From positions 186,001 through 250,000 of the forward strand of contig JAHHHM010000004.1 in the NCBI GenBank assembly GCA_019359355.1: a stretch of DNA of 64,000 nucleotides. The letters run 5' to 3'. Below, piece after piece: positions 56,907-64,000 of the stretch. Each line of letters starts with the position of its first letter. Positions within the stretch are counted from its first letter, which is position 1. A program made the position numbers and the translations under genes. Origin of the DNA: Microcoleus vaginatus WJT46-NPBG5 (GTDB taxonomy: Bacteria; Cyanobacteriota; Cyanobacteriia; Cyanobacteriales; Oscillatoriaceae). The notes beneath the pieces are model-generated. The model did no database searches. It was not told where the DNA came from and was given only the letters and a program-made list of their open reading frames with translations.

Positions 56907-56914
56907 AAATGGGT

Positions 56915-57013
56915 TCGATGAGTCGGTTTGATCCGACTTTCACGAGTAGTCGGCGGCGGGTGAGTGCATCAGGGCTAATCTCACGCACTTACCCGCCCAA
57001 GATGACTCATCGA
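56915..57013. other. Nested inverted repeat between P450 and ClC genes
   Basis: Outer arms TCGATGAGTC (56915-56924) and GACTCATCGA (57004-57013) match perfectly. Inner arms GGCGGGTGAGTGC (56955-56967) and GCACTTACCCGCC (56985-56997) match except for one G-U pair. An alternative stem AGTCGG/CCGACT (56921-56938) competes with the outer arm. It could be a terminator, structured RNA or palindromic mobile element. Confidence 0.75.
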
Positions 57014-57159
57014 TGATTCCCCAGTAGAATTGAGCCGACTCTAACTTTCTCACATCTCTGTTCTCAAGCCGGCCTTGCAAGGCAGCTAATCGATCCATCA
57101 CAATATAAATACAGAAACAAAACTTAAGCTTTCTCTAATATTTATAATTACTGCCCTTA

Positions 57160-59067
57160 ATGACCGCCCTCACCTCCTCTGATGGGCTGCTATCTAAACA
57201 GCCAGCAATTGCCTCTGCTTCTTCCTCCCTAACTCGCCTCCTCAACCGGCTACAGCCAACCCCAGAAACCGTCGTCATGATCTTGGCGGTACTGATTGGC
57301 GGCAGCACCGGCATGGGCGTCGTCACCTTTCATTACCTGATCAATTTGATCCATAGCTTGACGCTAGAGGGTTTAATGGGCGTCATTTCGCCTTGGGGCG
57401 CGTGGACACTGGCTTGTGTTCCTACCCTCGGCGGCGCGATCATCGGACTCATGCGCTGGCGCTGGCCGGATTTTGGCCCTGGAATTTCCTCAATGATTGC
57501 GGCGGTGCAGCAACCGAAACGCGGGGTTCCCCTGGCTCTCAAACCTGTGACAAAGATGGTTGCCGCCTCGGTTTCTCTGGGAACGGGCGCTTCCCTAGGC
57601 CCAGAAGGGCCAAGTGTAGAAATCGGGGCGAATTTTGGGATGCTGGTGAGTCAAGCGTTGCAAGTTTCCCAAGAGCGGCAACGGTTACTTTTAGGAGCGG
57701 GTGCGGCTGCCGGCATTGCGGCGGGATTTAATGCCCCGATTGCCGGTGTGTTTTTTGCTTTGGAAGTGGTGCTGGGCACAAGTTTTGCCACTTCAGCCGT
57801 CAGTGTGGTGCTGTTGGCGGCGGTGGTGGCGGCTTTAATCGCTCAAATTGGATTGGGTGCTCAGCCGGCTTTTGCACTCCCTGATTATTTGGTGCTATCG
57901 CCTCTGGAATTGCCTCTCTACATGGGTTTGGGTTTATTAGCCAGTTTAGTTTCGATTGCCTACACCCAAGCGGTTAAGCTAGCGCAGCGTTGTTTTCAGG
58001 GTGAAGTGCCTGTTTTTGCCTGGTTCAGTCGCATTCCTCGGTGGCTTCATCCGATGATCGGGGGTGCTTGTGTCGGTTGGGTGGCGTTGCAATGGCCGCA
58101 AATTTTAGGCATTGGCTATGAAACGATTGAAGCAATGTTGCAAGATGTGGAGTTTTCTTTGCAGCTGTTGCTGATCCTGCTCGTTCTCAAGTTGGTGATG
58201 AGTGCGATTAGTTTAGGGAGTGGCTTAGTTGGCGGGACGTTTGCACCGACTATGTTTCTGGGTGCGTCCTTGGGTTCGGCTTATGCCAAGATTTTAGTGT
58301 TAGCTATTCCAACGATACAATCGGTGATGGCGGGTCCGCCGGCTTATGCAATGGTCGGAATGGCTGCGGTACTGGCCGGCAGTGCTCGTGCGCCACTCAC
58401 AGCGATATTATTGCTGTTTGAATTAACGCGAGATTACAGAATTGTGTTGCCGTTAATGGCGGCGGTGGGGTTGAGTGTTTGGTTGGTTGATTGTTTGAAG
58501 CCGGTTAAAACTTCTAGTTCTAACTTGCAACAAATTGGGTTGAATATTGAAAAAGATTATAAGCAAGAAATCTTGCAAAATATTTTAGTTTCAGAAGCCA
58601 TGAATAAATCGCCTCTGAGCTTATCTGGAACAACGATATTAATAGAAGCGGGTTTGGCTTTAACTAATAATAATTGCAACAGTGCTTTGGTTATTAATGA
58701 GGCGGGTCGGTTAATTGGAATTCTTACGTTGCGAGATGTGAATCGAGTTTTATCACGCGTGAAAGCCGATGCTTTGATGAGTTATTTAGCACACCAGGAA
58801 ATAGCGGATATTTGTACAACTGAAATTCTTTTAGCTTACGACGATGAGTCGGTTGCTGAGGCGCTAGATCGGATGGCTGCCAGAGGTTTGCATCAGTTGC
58901 CGGTGGTTGAGCGAGACAACCCTTATGAGGCGTTGGGGTTATTAAATGAGGAGGATATTTCCCTGGTTAGCCAGTTAGCAATGACGCGGGATGCTTTGCG
59001 GGGTTATTGTTCGCTGCCGGCAGCTTCTGAAGCGGTGGAAGAGGAGGAAGTAAAGGTTTCGGTGTGA
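57160..59067 (+). CDS. ClC-family chloride channel/transporter with CBS domains
   Basis: Membrane protein of 635 residues. The ClC core has the ion-selectivity motifs GTGASLGPEGPSVEIG (with the gating Glu), GFNAPIAGVFFALE and GLVGGTFAPTMFLGAS, in about ten to eleven hydrophobic segments. After residue 470 two CBS domains follow (VSEAMNKSPLSL and CTTEILLAYDDESVAEAL with LGLLNEEDI), which usually bind adenosine nucleotides and control gating. The gating Glu is kept, so it may be an H+/Cl- antiporter or a channel. The start codon at 57160 has no strong ribosome site. Confidence 0.92.
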   Translation: MTALTSSDGLLSKQPAIASASSSLTRLLNRLQPTPETVVMILAVLIGGSTGMGVVTFHYLINLIHSLTLEGLMGVISPWGAWTLACVPTLGGAIIGLMRWRWPDFGPGISSMIAAVQQPKRGVPLALKPVTKMVAASVSLGTGASLGPEGPSVEIGANFGMLVSQALQVSQERQRLLLGAGAAAGIAAGFNAPIAGVFFALEVVLGTSFATSAVSVVLLAAVVAALIAQIGLGAQPAFALPDYLVLSPLELPLYMGLGLLASLVSIAYTQAVKLAQRCFQGEVPVFAWFSRIPRWLHPMIGGACVGWVALQWPQILGIGYETIEAMLQDVEFSLQLLLILLVLKLVMSAISLGSGLVGGTFAPTMFLGASLGSAYAKILVLAIPTIQSVMAGPPAYAMVGMAAVLAGSARAPLTAILLLFELTRDYRIVLPLMAAVGLSVWLVDCLKPVKTSSSNLQQIGLNIEKDYKQEILQNILVSEAMNKSPLSLSGTTILIEAGLALTNNNCNSALVINEAGRLIGILTLRDVNRVLSRVKADALMSYLAHQEIADICTTEILLAYDDESVAEALDRMAARGLHQLPVVERDNPYEALGLLNEEDISLVSQLAMTRDALRGYCSLPAASEAVEEEEVKVSV

Positions 59068-59103
59068 GATGTAGCCGGCATTTGCAAAGAAAGTTAAAGA
59101 GAA

Positions 59104-59331
59104 TTATGAAGCTGCCGATGAAATTAAATTCAAAGCGCGAGTTAAAATCTCTTCTTTATCAATCCGTTGTTCTAATTCCGCTGCTTCATATCGCCCTTCT
59201 TCTACTTCTAGGGAAGCTTCGTTAATCGCTTGGGAATAAGCTACTTCTAGGGCAAGGCGTAATTCTTCTGGAGGCAGATAAACTCCTTTTGCTTTTCGAC
59301 GCTTGTTTAATCCCTGGATTTTTAAAACCAC
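59104..59331 (-). CDS. Small charged protein of unknown function
   Basis: Predicted protein of 75 residues with helical, Glu/Arg-rich sequence (LPPEELRLALEVAYSQAINEAS; LEQRIDKEEILTRALNLISS). I do not recognise it. The GTG start at 59331 has a weak ribosome site. It is convergent with the ClC gene, 36 bases away. Its composition looks protein-like, but a chance frame cannot be ruled out. Confidence 0.5.
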   Translation of the reverse strand: MVLKIQGLNKRRKAKGVYLPPEELRLALEVAYSQAINEASLEVEEGRYEAAELEQRIDKEEILTRALNLISSAAS

Positions 59332-59726
59332 AACTATGCTCTGTCTGCCGGCAGCCGTGCTCAGCCAATTGGGTTTAATCTAATAGGGAGAAACCAACGT
59401 CGAAACATCAGCCGGCGTGAAAAAAGGTCGAATCTTCCGAGATGTCGATCTTTCCGTAGAAGGCAGACAAGGGAGATTATTACTTAAATGAAATGCCGAC
59501 ACCGTTGAATTGAATTCGCTCAATGTGCAAAGGAAAGCCTGCTTTTCTTCCCAGCACCTTGAAAATGATGTAAAGTTTTGTAAAAATAATTAAATAAATA
59601 AAACAATTTAAATTAAGATTAACACAATAAACGTTGAGTTTTTTATGCCTTTGTAACTTAGGTAAAAACTGAGCGTGCGAATATTTACAGACCCGTTGAC
59701 ATTGAGTTAGGAGTTACCGTATAAAC
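59332..59726. other. AT-rich region upstream of the 57-residue gene
   Basis: Strongly AT-rich near 59580-59640. It holds the promoter of the small gene at 59727. No longer gene is supported. Confidence 0.45.
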
Positions 59727-59900
59727 ATGGCTAAAACAGCTAAATCAAACGAAACAAACATCCAAGATACGCTTCCCCAAAGCGCACTTGCTCTCAAAAA
59801 AAATTCCGGGATGATTCACTTACGGCCTTTACCGGAGGGACGTCCCATAGCTGATAATACTACTGCCAATATGGATGAGCTGATCGGCTATCTAGATTAG
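59727..59900 (+). CDS. Small 57-residue protein next to ccmK
   Basis: A short frame begins MAKTAKSNETNIQDTLPQSA, has IHLRPLPEGRPIADN in the middle and ends MDELIGYLD before TAG. The IHLRPLPxxRPI stretch resembles a short motif I recall from other small cyanobacterial proteins. AGGAG lies 13 bases before the ATG, slightly far. It is convergent with ccmK across a perfect hairpin. Function unknown; it may be disordered. Confidence 0.65.
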   Translation: MAKTAKSNETNIQDTLPQSALALKKNSGMIHLRPLPEGRPIADNTTANMDELIGYLD

Positions 59901-59941
59901 ATAACCGATAGTCGCTAATTTGCCGGCTTCCCATCAAACCT

Positions 59942-59970
59942 GTTGCACCTTTATGCTAAGAAGGTGCAAC
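59942..59970. terminator. Bidirectional hairpin between the small gene and ccmK
   Basis: GTTGCACCTT and AAGGTGCAAC form a perfect 10-base stem around TATGCTAAG, 41 bases after the small gene and 19 bases after ccmK on the other strand. No U-tract follows on either side. Confidence 0.7.
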
Positions 59971-59989
59971 TGAAATTAACTAGCACCGC

Positions 59990-60304
59990 TCACACTCGAA
60001 ACTGTTCCGTAGCCGCTGTGTAGTGGATAGGTAAAACACAATCAATATTTTCATGGGGACGAGCAATGACGTGGTAAGAGAGTAACAAATCCTCCTCAGT
60101 CGTCACTCGCTTAACTGAATCCACCCCAGCCGCCACCGCAGCCTGCACCTCAGCGACATCTCCCCGAACAATGATCGTGTAGCGAGCACTGCTCACTTTT
60201 TCATAGCCAACCAGCGTAACACGGGCGGCTTTAACCATTGCGTCTGCCACTGCAAGCGCAGGAGGAAGACCTTTCACTTCAACCATACCGACTGCACCTG
60301 GCAT
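59990..60304 (-). CDS. ccmK: Carboxysome shell protein, CcmK type (BMC domain)
   Basis: BMC-domain protein of 104 residues that would form hexamers in the carboxysome facet. [37 protein letters not shown] and [15 protein letters not shown] are diagnostic. It is close to CcmK1/CcmK2, but the pore loop reads KVSSAR where CcmK1/2 have KIGSGR, and the N-terminus ([17 protein letters not shown]) differs. It is alone, not with ccmLMNO, so it may be one of the satellite CcmK paralogues that adjust shell permeability. An AGGAGAAAGGG site precedes the ATG. It is divergent from glcD, with 296 bases between. Confidence 0.93.
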   Translation of the reverse strand: MPGAVGMVEVKGLPPALAVADAMVKAARVTLVGYEKVSSARYTIIVRGDVAEVQAAVAAGVDSVKRVTTEEDLLLSYHVIARPHENIDCVLPIHYTAATEQFRV

Positions 60305-60600
60305 TTGCCCTTTCTCCTGAATTAATGGAATACGTGAACCTCATTGTACGATTGAGCGGATGCCAAAAAACATTGGTGTTATTGCCGGCTTCGCATCCCA
60401 CCAGGAATTTAACTCAGATTGCCTAGAGTTCTCTAATTGATTAGATATTTTTAGTTGGTATATTCAGCCGGCTTATCGTTCCACAGCCTCACCCATTTTT
60501 AAACCTTGGAAATAAGGCTAATTGCATCGCCAAATAGTATTAGGATCGAAAATAAAGTAATGCAGCTAACTTTGTCTCCGTCGCCAGCAGGAAGCCACCA

Positions 60601-62070
60601 ATGATAGTTTTAGACAAACCCCGTAACTGGAAACCAATTATTAAAGAATTTGAAAGCGCAGTCGGCAAAACCGGCGTTGTGCAGCGCAAAGAAGAATTGC
60701 TTACCTACGAATGCGACGGACTCAGCAGCTACCGGCAGAGACCGGCTGTTGTTGTGCTGCCGAAAACGACGGAAGAAGTCGCAAAAGTTGTAAAAATTTG
60801 TGATCGCAACGAAGTGCCTTGGGTTGCCAGGGGTGCCGGCACCGGCTTGTCGGGGGGTGCCTTGCCGGTGGAAAATTGCGTGGTAATTGTTACCGCTTTG
60901 ATGCGAAAAATCCTTAAAATTGACCTGGAAAATCAGCGAGTGGTTGTGCAACCGGGCGTGATTAATAACTGGGTAACTCAAGCAGTTAGCGGTGCCGGTT
61001 TCTATTATGCACCTGATCCTTCCAGTCAAATTATCTGCTCAATTGGCGGCAATGTGGCAGAAAATTCTGGTGGCGTTCATTGCCTAAAATATGGCGTTAC
61101 AACGAACCACGTAATGGGCTTAAAATTGGTGCTGCCCGATGGTTCTATTGTAGAGGTTGGCGGCGAACTTCCCGAAATGCCGGGTTACGATCTCACCGGC
61201 TTATTTGTCGGTTCTGAAGGCACTTTGGGAATTGCCACAGAAATCACCCTGCGAATTCTCAAAGCACCGGAATCTATTTGCGTTTTACTAGCAGATTTTA
61301 CCACCATTGAAGAAGCCGGTGATTCCGTTTCCGATATTATCAGCGCCGGCATTATTCCAGGTGGTATGGAAATCATGGATAACCTCAGCATTAATGCGGT
61401 TGAAGATGTGGTTGCCACCGGCTGCTATCCCCGCGATGCCGGCGCAATTCTGCTGGTAGAAATCGACGGCTTAGAAGTCGAAGTTGCCAGAAATAAACAG
61501 CGCGTTGCAGATATTTGCAAGAAGAATGGCGCACGCAGCATCACGACAGCCAGCGATCCAGAAACGCGCCTCAAAATTTGGAAGGGACGAAAAGCAGCCT
61601 TCGCAGCAGCCGGTCATTTAAGCCCCGATTATTACGTGCAAGACGGCGTGATTCCTCGCACACAAATGTCATTTGTTCTCAAAGAAATTGAAGAGCTGAG
61701 CAAAAAATATGGCTATCAAGTGGCAAATGTTTTTCATGCCGGTGATGGCAATCTTCACCCACTGATTCTTTACGATAACTCAGTAGCCGGTGCCCTAGAA
61801 GTTGTAGAAGAATTGGGCGGAGAAATCCTTAAACTGTGCGTAAAAGTAGGCGGGAGCATTTCTGGAGAACACGGCATTGGGGCTGATAAAAAATGCTTTA
61901 TGCCAGATATGTTTAGCGCAACCGATTTAGAAACCATGCAGTGGGTGCGCCAAGTTTTTAATCCCAAAGGGTTAGCAAATCCCGGAAAAATGTTTCCTAC
62001 ACCGCGCACCTGTGGGGAAGGTGCAAAGGTTCAGAACACCCATAAATTTAAGGAAGTAGAAGTGTTTTAA
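60601..62070 (+). CDS. glcD: Glycolate oxidase/dehydrogenase subunit GlcD
   Basis: FAD enzyme of 489 residues that oxidises glycolate made by photorespiration to glyoxylate. The PCMH-type FAD-binding domain has RGAGTGLSGGALP, APDPSSQ and GGNVAENSGGVH; the C-terminal cap ends with NVFHAGDGNLHP and SGEHGIGADK. Cyanobacterial GlcD usually acts without the E and F subunits found in enterics, consistent with no glcE/glcF here. D-lactate dehydrogenase activity is an alternative within this family. AGGAAG lies 7 bases before the ATG. Being next to ccmK groups photorespiration and carboxysome genes, possibly by chance. Confidence 0.92.
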   Translation: MIVLDKPRNWKPIIKEFESAVGKTGVVQRKEELLTYECDGLSSYRQRPAVVVLPKTTEEVAKVVKICDRNEVPWVARGAGTGLSGGALPVENCVVIVTALMRKILKIDLENQRVVVQPGVINNWVTQAVSGAGFYYAPDPSSQIICSIGGNVAENSGGVHCLKYGVTTNHVMGLKLVLPDGSIVEVGGELPEMPGYDLTGLFVGSEGTLGIATEITLRILKAPESICVLLADFTTIEEAGDSVSDIISAGIIPGGMEIMDNLSINAVEDVVATGCYPRDAGAILLVEIDGLEVEVARNKQRVADICKKNGARSITTASDPETRLKIWKGRKAAFAAAGHLSPDYYVQDGVIPRTQMSFVLKEIEELSKKYGYQVANVFHAGDGNLHPLILYDNSVAGALEVVEELGGEILKLCVKVGGSISGEHGIGADKKCFMPDMFSATDLETMQWVRQVFNPKGLANPGKMFPTPRTCGEGAKVQNTHKFKEVEVF

Positions 62071-62149
62071 ACCTTGATTGAGTTGGTAGGGGAATTAGAA
62101 AAAGCGCCAACCTATCTGCCGGCTGGCATTTCTCGCCTTTGAAAATTTC

Positions 62150-62184
62150 AAAAAAGCCTGGAATTTAGCCTGAAATAGGCTAAA
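62150..62184 (-). terminator. Terminator of the PAS histidine kinase
   Basis: On the - strand TTTAGCCT pairs with AGGCTAAA around ATTTC, overlapping the stop codon; CTTTTTTGAAA follows about ten bases later. Confidence 0.6.
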
Positions 62185-64000
62185 TAGGCAACCTTATAGG
62201 CAACCTCACCGTAAACGTTGTGCCGATACCCACTTCACTGTGAACAGTAATAGTACCTCCGTGTAAATCAACAGCCTTTTTCACAATTGCTAATCCCAAC
62301 CCTGTCCCCGGAATCTTGCCGACATTGGTCGCGCGATGAAATGAATCAAATAAGTAGGGTTGCTCTTCTAGGGGAATGCCAATTCCTTCATCTGTGATCT
62401 CGAAAATAATCTCGCTTCTCTGATAGGAAAGTCCCAAATGCACCGTGCCGCCTTGGGGCGAATATTTAATCGCATTTGAAAGCAAATTGCTCAAAATTTG
62501 ATGCAAAAGTTTTTCATCCAGGCAAGGAAGAAAATTAGAAACTGGAGACACCGGCATTAGGGAATTCGCAGATAGAGAGAGCGAATTTCTACTAGCATCT
62601 GAAGAGTGATTGATAAACGTAATGGTATGGATATTGCCGGCTCTAAGCTGGCAGTCTTCCACTAATTCTCGACAAAAGGCTTCCAGATCCACCGGCACCG
62701 GATCAAAAGAAAGTTTTCCCATCTCTGTCCGACCGATTAATAGCACATTTTCTAACAAATCAATCATTTGTTTAACAGCGGATTTAATGCGTCGGAAATA
62801 CTGATTTTTTTTCTCTGTAGATGCCCGATCTGCGTAACGTTCAAGTAATTCAACAGACATGACAATTGAAGCAAGGGGGTTCCGGAATTCGTGGGACACC
62901 ATATAAACAAAACGAGATTTTAGTTCGTTAAGTTCTTTCTCCGTTTCCAATGCCTTGCTCAGTTCAGCAATAAAGTGTTTGCGCTCGGTAATATCTTCTG
63001 CAACACCGGCAATGCGGTAAACCTCTCCCGACTCGTTGCGAATGGGAAAAGAACGAGAGCAAATCCAGCGGATTGAACCGTCAGGCTGCACGATCTGATA
63101 TTCAACAGTTAGCGGTTCTTCTAACTTTTCTTGCGCCTTAATCGCTCTGATCCGTTCCCGATCTTCTAGAGGCAAAGCCTCTAACCATGAATGCGGCTTT
63201 TCATATAAACTTTCAGGTTTCAGTCCCCAGAGTTCTTCATAAGCAGGACTCACATAAAGGTATTGATTTCTATCTGCTGTCGTTATCCAAAAAACTTCAC
63301 GGATATTTTCTGCAAGCTGGCGAAAACGCTCTTCACTGGCACGCAAAGCTTCCTCAGCTCGTTTGCGCTCAGTAATATCTTCTACCATTCTCAAAATATA
63401 AAGAATTTCCCCACTTTGATCCCGCATAACCGTCGAAGTGAGATGTCCCCATAGAACAGTTTGTTGCTTTGTAATGTATCGTTTTTCGATTTGAAAGCTA
63501 TCAATTTCCCTTTGCATTACGCGATTCACATACAGCAATTCCTTACCGATATCTTCGGGATGGGTAATATTGTCAACGGTGAGGGCTGTCATTTCTGCCG
63601 GCGTGTAACCCAACATCTCACATAAAGCTCGATTCACTTTAAAAAATCGTGTGTCTGTGCCGGCAAGTGCCATGCCAATCGGTGCCTCATCAAAAACCCT
63701 GCGAAATCGCTCCTCGCTGTCACAAAGTGCGGCTTCTGCTCGCTTGCGTTCGGTTGCAAAAGCAATGTGGTTGGCGATGGTTTGTGCTAACTGTACTTCT
63801 TCGTCACTGAAAAAATGGGGCTGGCTGTAACCCAGCAGAAATTTCCCCAACAGCCGGCCTTGAAAAACCAAAGGAATTAAGGCCAAAGCTTGAATACCGG
63901 CTTGCAGCAAAACCGCTTGTGCCGGCAAGAAATTGGGTGCCTGAAAAGATGCAATATCTGTAATTAAAATCGCTCGCTTGGTTTTTTGCTTAGAGCCGAG
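62180..64000 (-). CDS. GAF-PAS-PAS histidine kinase, cut by the window edge
   Basis: Partial gene; the frame stays open through 64000, so the start lies outside. The 606 visible residues begin inside a GAF domain (RAILITDIASFQAP, LIPLVFQGRLLGKFLLGYS). Two PAS domains follow, each with a PAC segment and the ERKRAEEAL linker: FDEAPIGMALAGTDTRFFKV and AENIREVFWITTADRNQYL. The H-box is MVSHEFRNPLASIV, and the catalytic domain has NLLSNAIKYSPQGG, DEGIGIP and GKIPGTGLGLAIV. No receiver domain is at the C-terminus. Signal unknown. Confidence 0.92.
   Translation of the reverse strand, partial: LGSKQKTKRAILITDIASFQAPNFLPAQAVLLQAGIQALALIPLVFQGRLLGKFLLGYSQPHFFSDEEVQLAQTIANHIAFATERKRAEAALCDSEERFRRVFDEAPIGMALAGTDTRFFKVNRALCEMLGYTPAEMTALTVDNITHPEDIGKELLYVNRVMQREIDSFQIEKRYITKQQTVLWGHLTSTVMRDQSGEILYILRMVEDITERKRAEEALRASEERFRQLAENIREVFWITTADRNQYLYVSPAYEELWGLKPESLYEKPHSWLEALPLEDRERIRAIKAQEKLEEPLTVEYQIVQPDGSIRWICSRSFPIRNESGEVYRIAGVAEDITERKHFIAELSKALETEKELNELKSRFVYMVSHEFRNPLASIVMSVELLERYADRASTEKKNQYFRRIKSAVKQMIDLLENVLLIGRTEMGKLSFDPVPVDLEAFCRELVEDCQLRAGNIHTITFINHSSDASRNSLSLSANSLMPVSPVSNFLPCLDEKLLHQILSNLLSNAIKYSPQGGTVHLGLSYQRSEIIFEITDEGIGIPLEEQPYLFDSFHRATNVGKIPGTGLGLAIVKKAVDLHGGTITVHSEVGIGTTFTVRLPIRLPI

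Overview
The window reads as chromosomal DNA of a cyanobacterium, probably a filamentous non-marine one. The evidence is a CcmK-type carboxysome shell protein, a CrtR-type carotenoid hydroxylase, a CYP110-like P450, cyanobacterial-type minCDE, a zinc-ribbon Ser/Thr kinase, a GlcD glycolate dehydrogenase, a PEP-CTERM protein, heptamer STRR-like repeats and dispersed CGCAGAT repeats. The hexamer GCCGGC and its relatives (GCCGGT, TGCCGGCA) are conspicuously common, while the usual cyanobacterial HIP1 octamer GCGATCGC is sparse. I found no tRNA, rRNA, CRISPR array, transposase or phage gene. The exact genus cannot be told from the sequence alone.

Layout. 1-12 kb: a glutathione S-transferase, a Ser/Thr kinase, a methyltransferase with four repeats of a glycan-associated-looking domain, then a redox cluster on the + strand (2-Cys peroxiredoxin, second peroxiredoxin-like protein, GST), a secreted-type NHL/SMP-30 beta-propeller and a GAF-GAF histidine kinase. 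12-18 kb: crtR with a clear terminator, then a 1356-residue NACHT NTPase carrying 13 near-identical 34-residue HEAT-like repeats, with a small divergent membrane protein. 18-26 kb: chorismate mutase, SppA-type peptidase, EamA transporter, peptidoglycan-binding/HEAT membrane protein, glycosyltransferase, LD-carboxypeptidase and a metallo-beta-lactamase-fold protein with a degenerate metal motif.

26-45 kb is a surface-protein island, all on the - strand: a PEP-CTERM choice-of-anchor L protein, then a likely operon of DUF11-like secreted protein (867 aa), small DUF11-like protein (200 aa), DUF11/SdrD-like protein (877 aa) and outer-membrane beta-barrel (1296 aa, ATGA overlap), followed by a 2396-residue RTX / cadherin-like / FG-GAP giant. 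These may build and display a cell-surface structure; that is inference.

45-64 kb is mostly housekeeping and metabolism: minE-minD-minC, small membrane and pentapeptide proteins, a DUF1537 sugar-acid kinase, a Uma2 nuclease-fold protein, a transketolase-like TPP enzyme, a P450, a ClC channel with CBS domains, a 57-residue small protein, ccmK, glcD and a PAS histidine kinase that runs off the right edge.

The two most promising leads are the NACHT protein, whose repeats are almost identical except at a few variable positions (the pattern of NLR-like recognition proteins), and the DUF11/beta-barrel operon. A nested inverted repeat between the P450 and ClC genes is a third, structural, lead.
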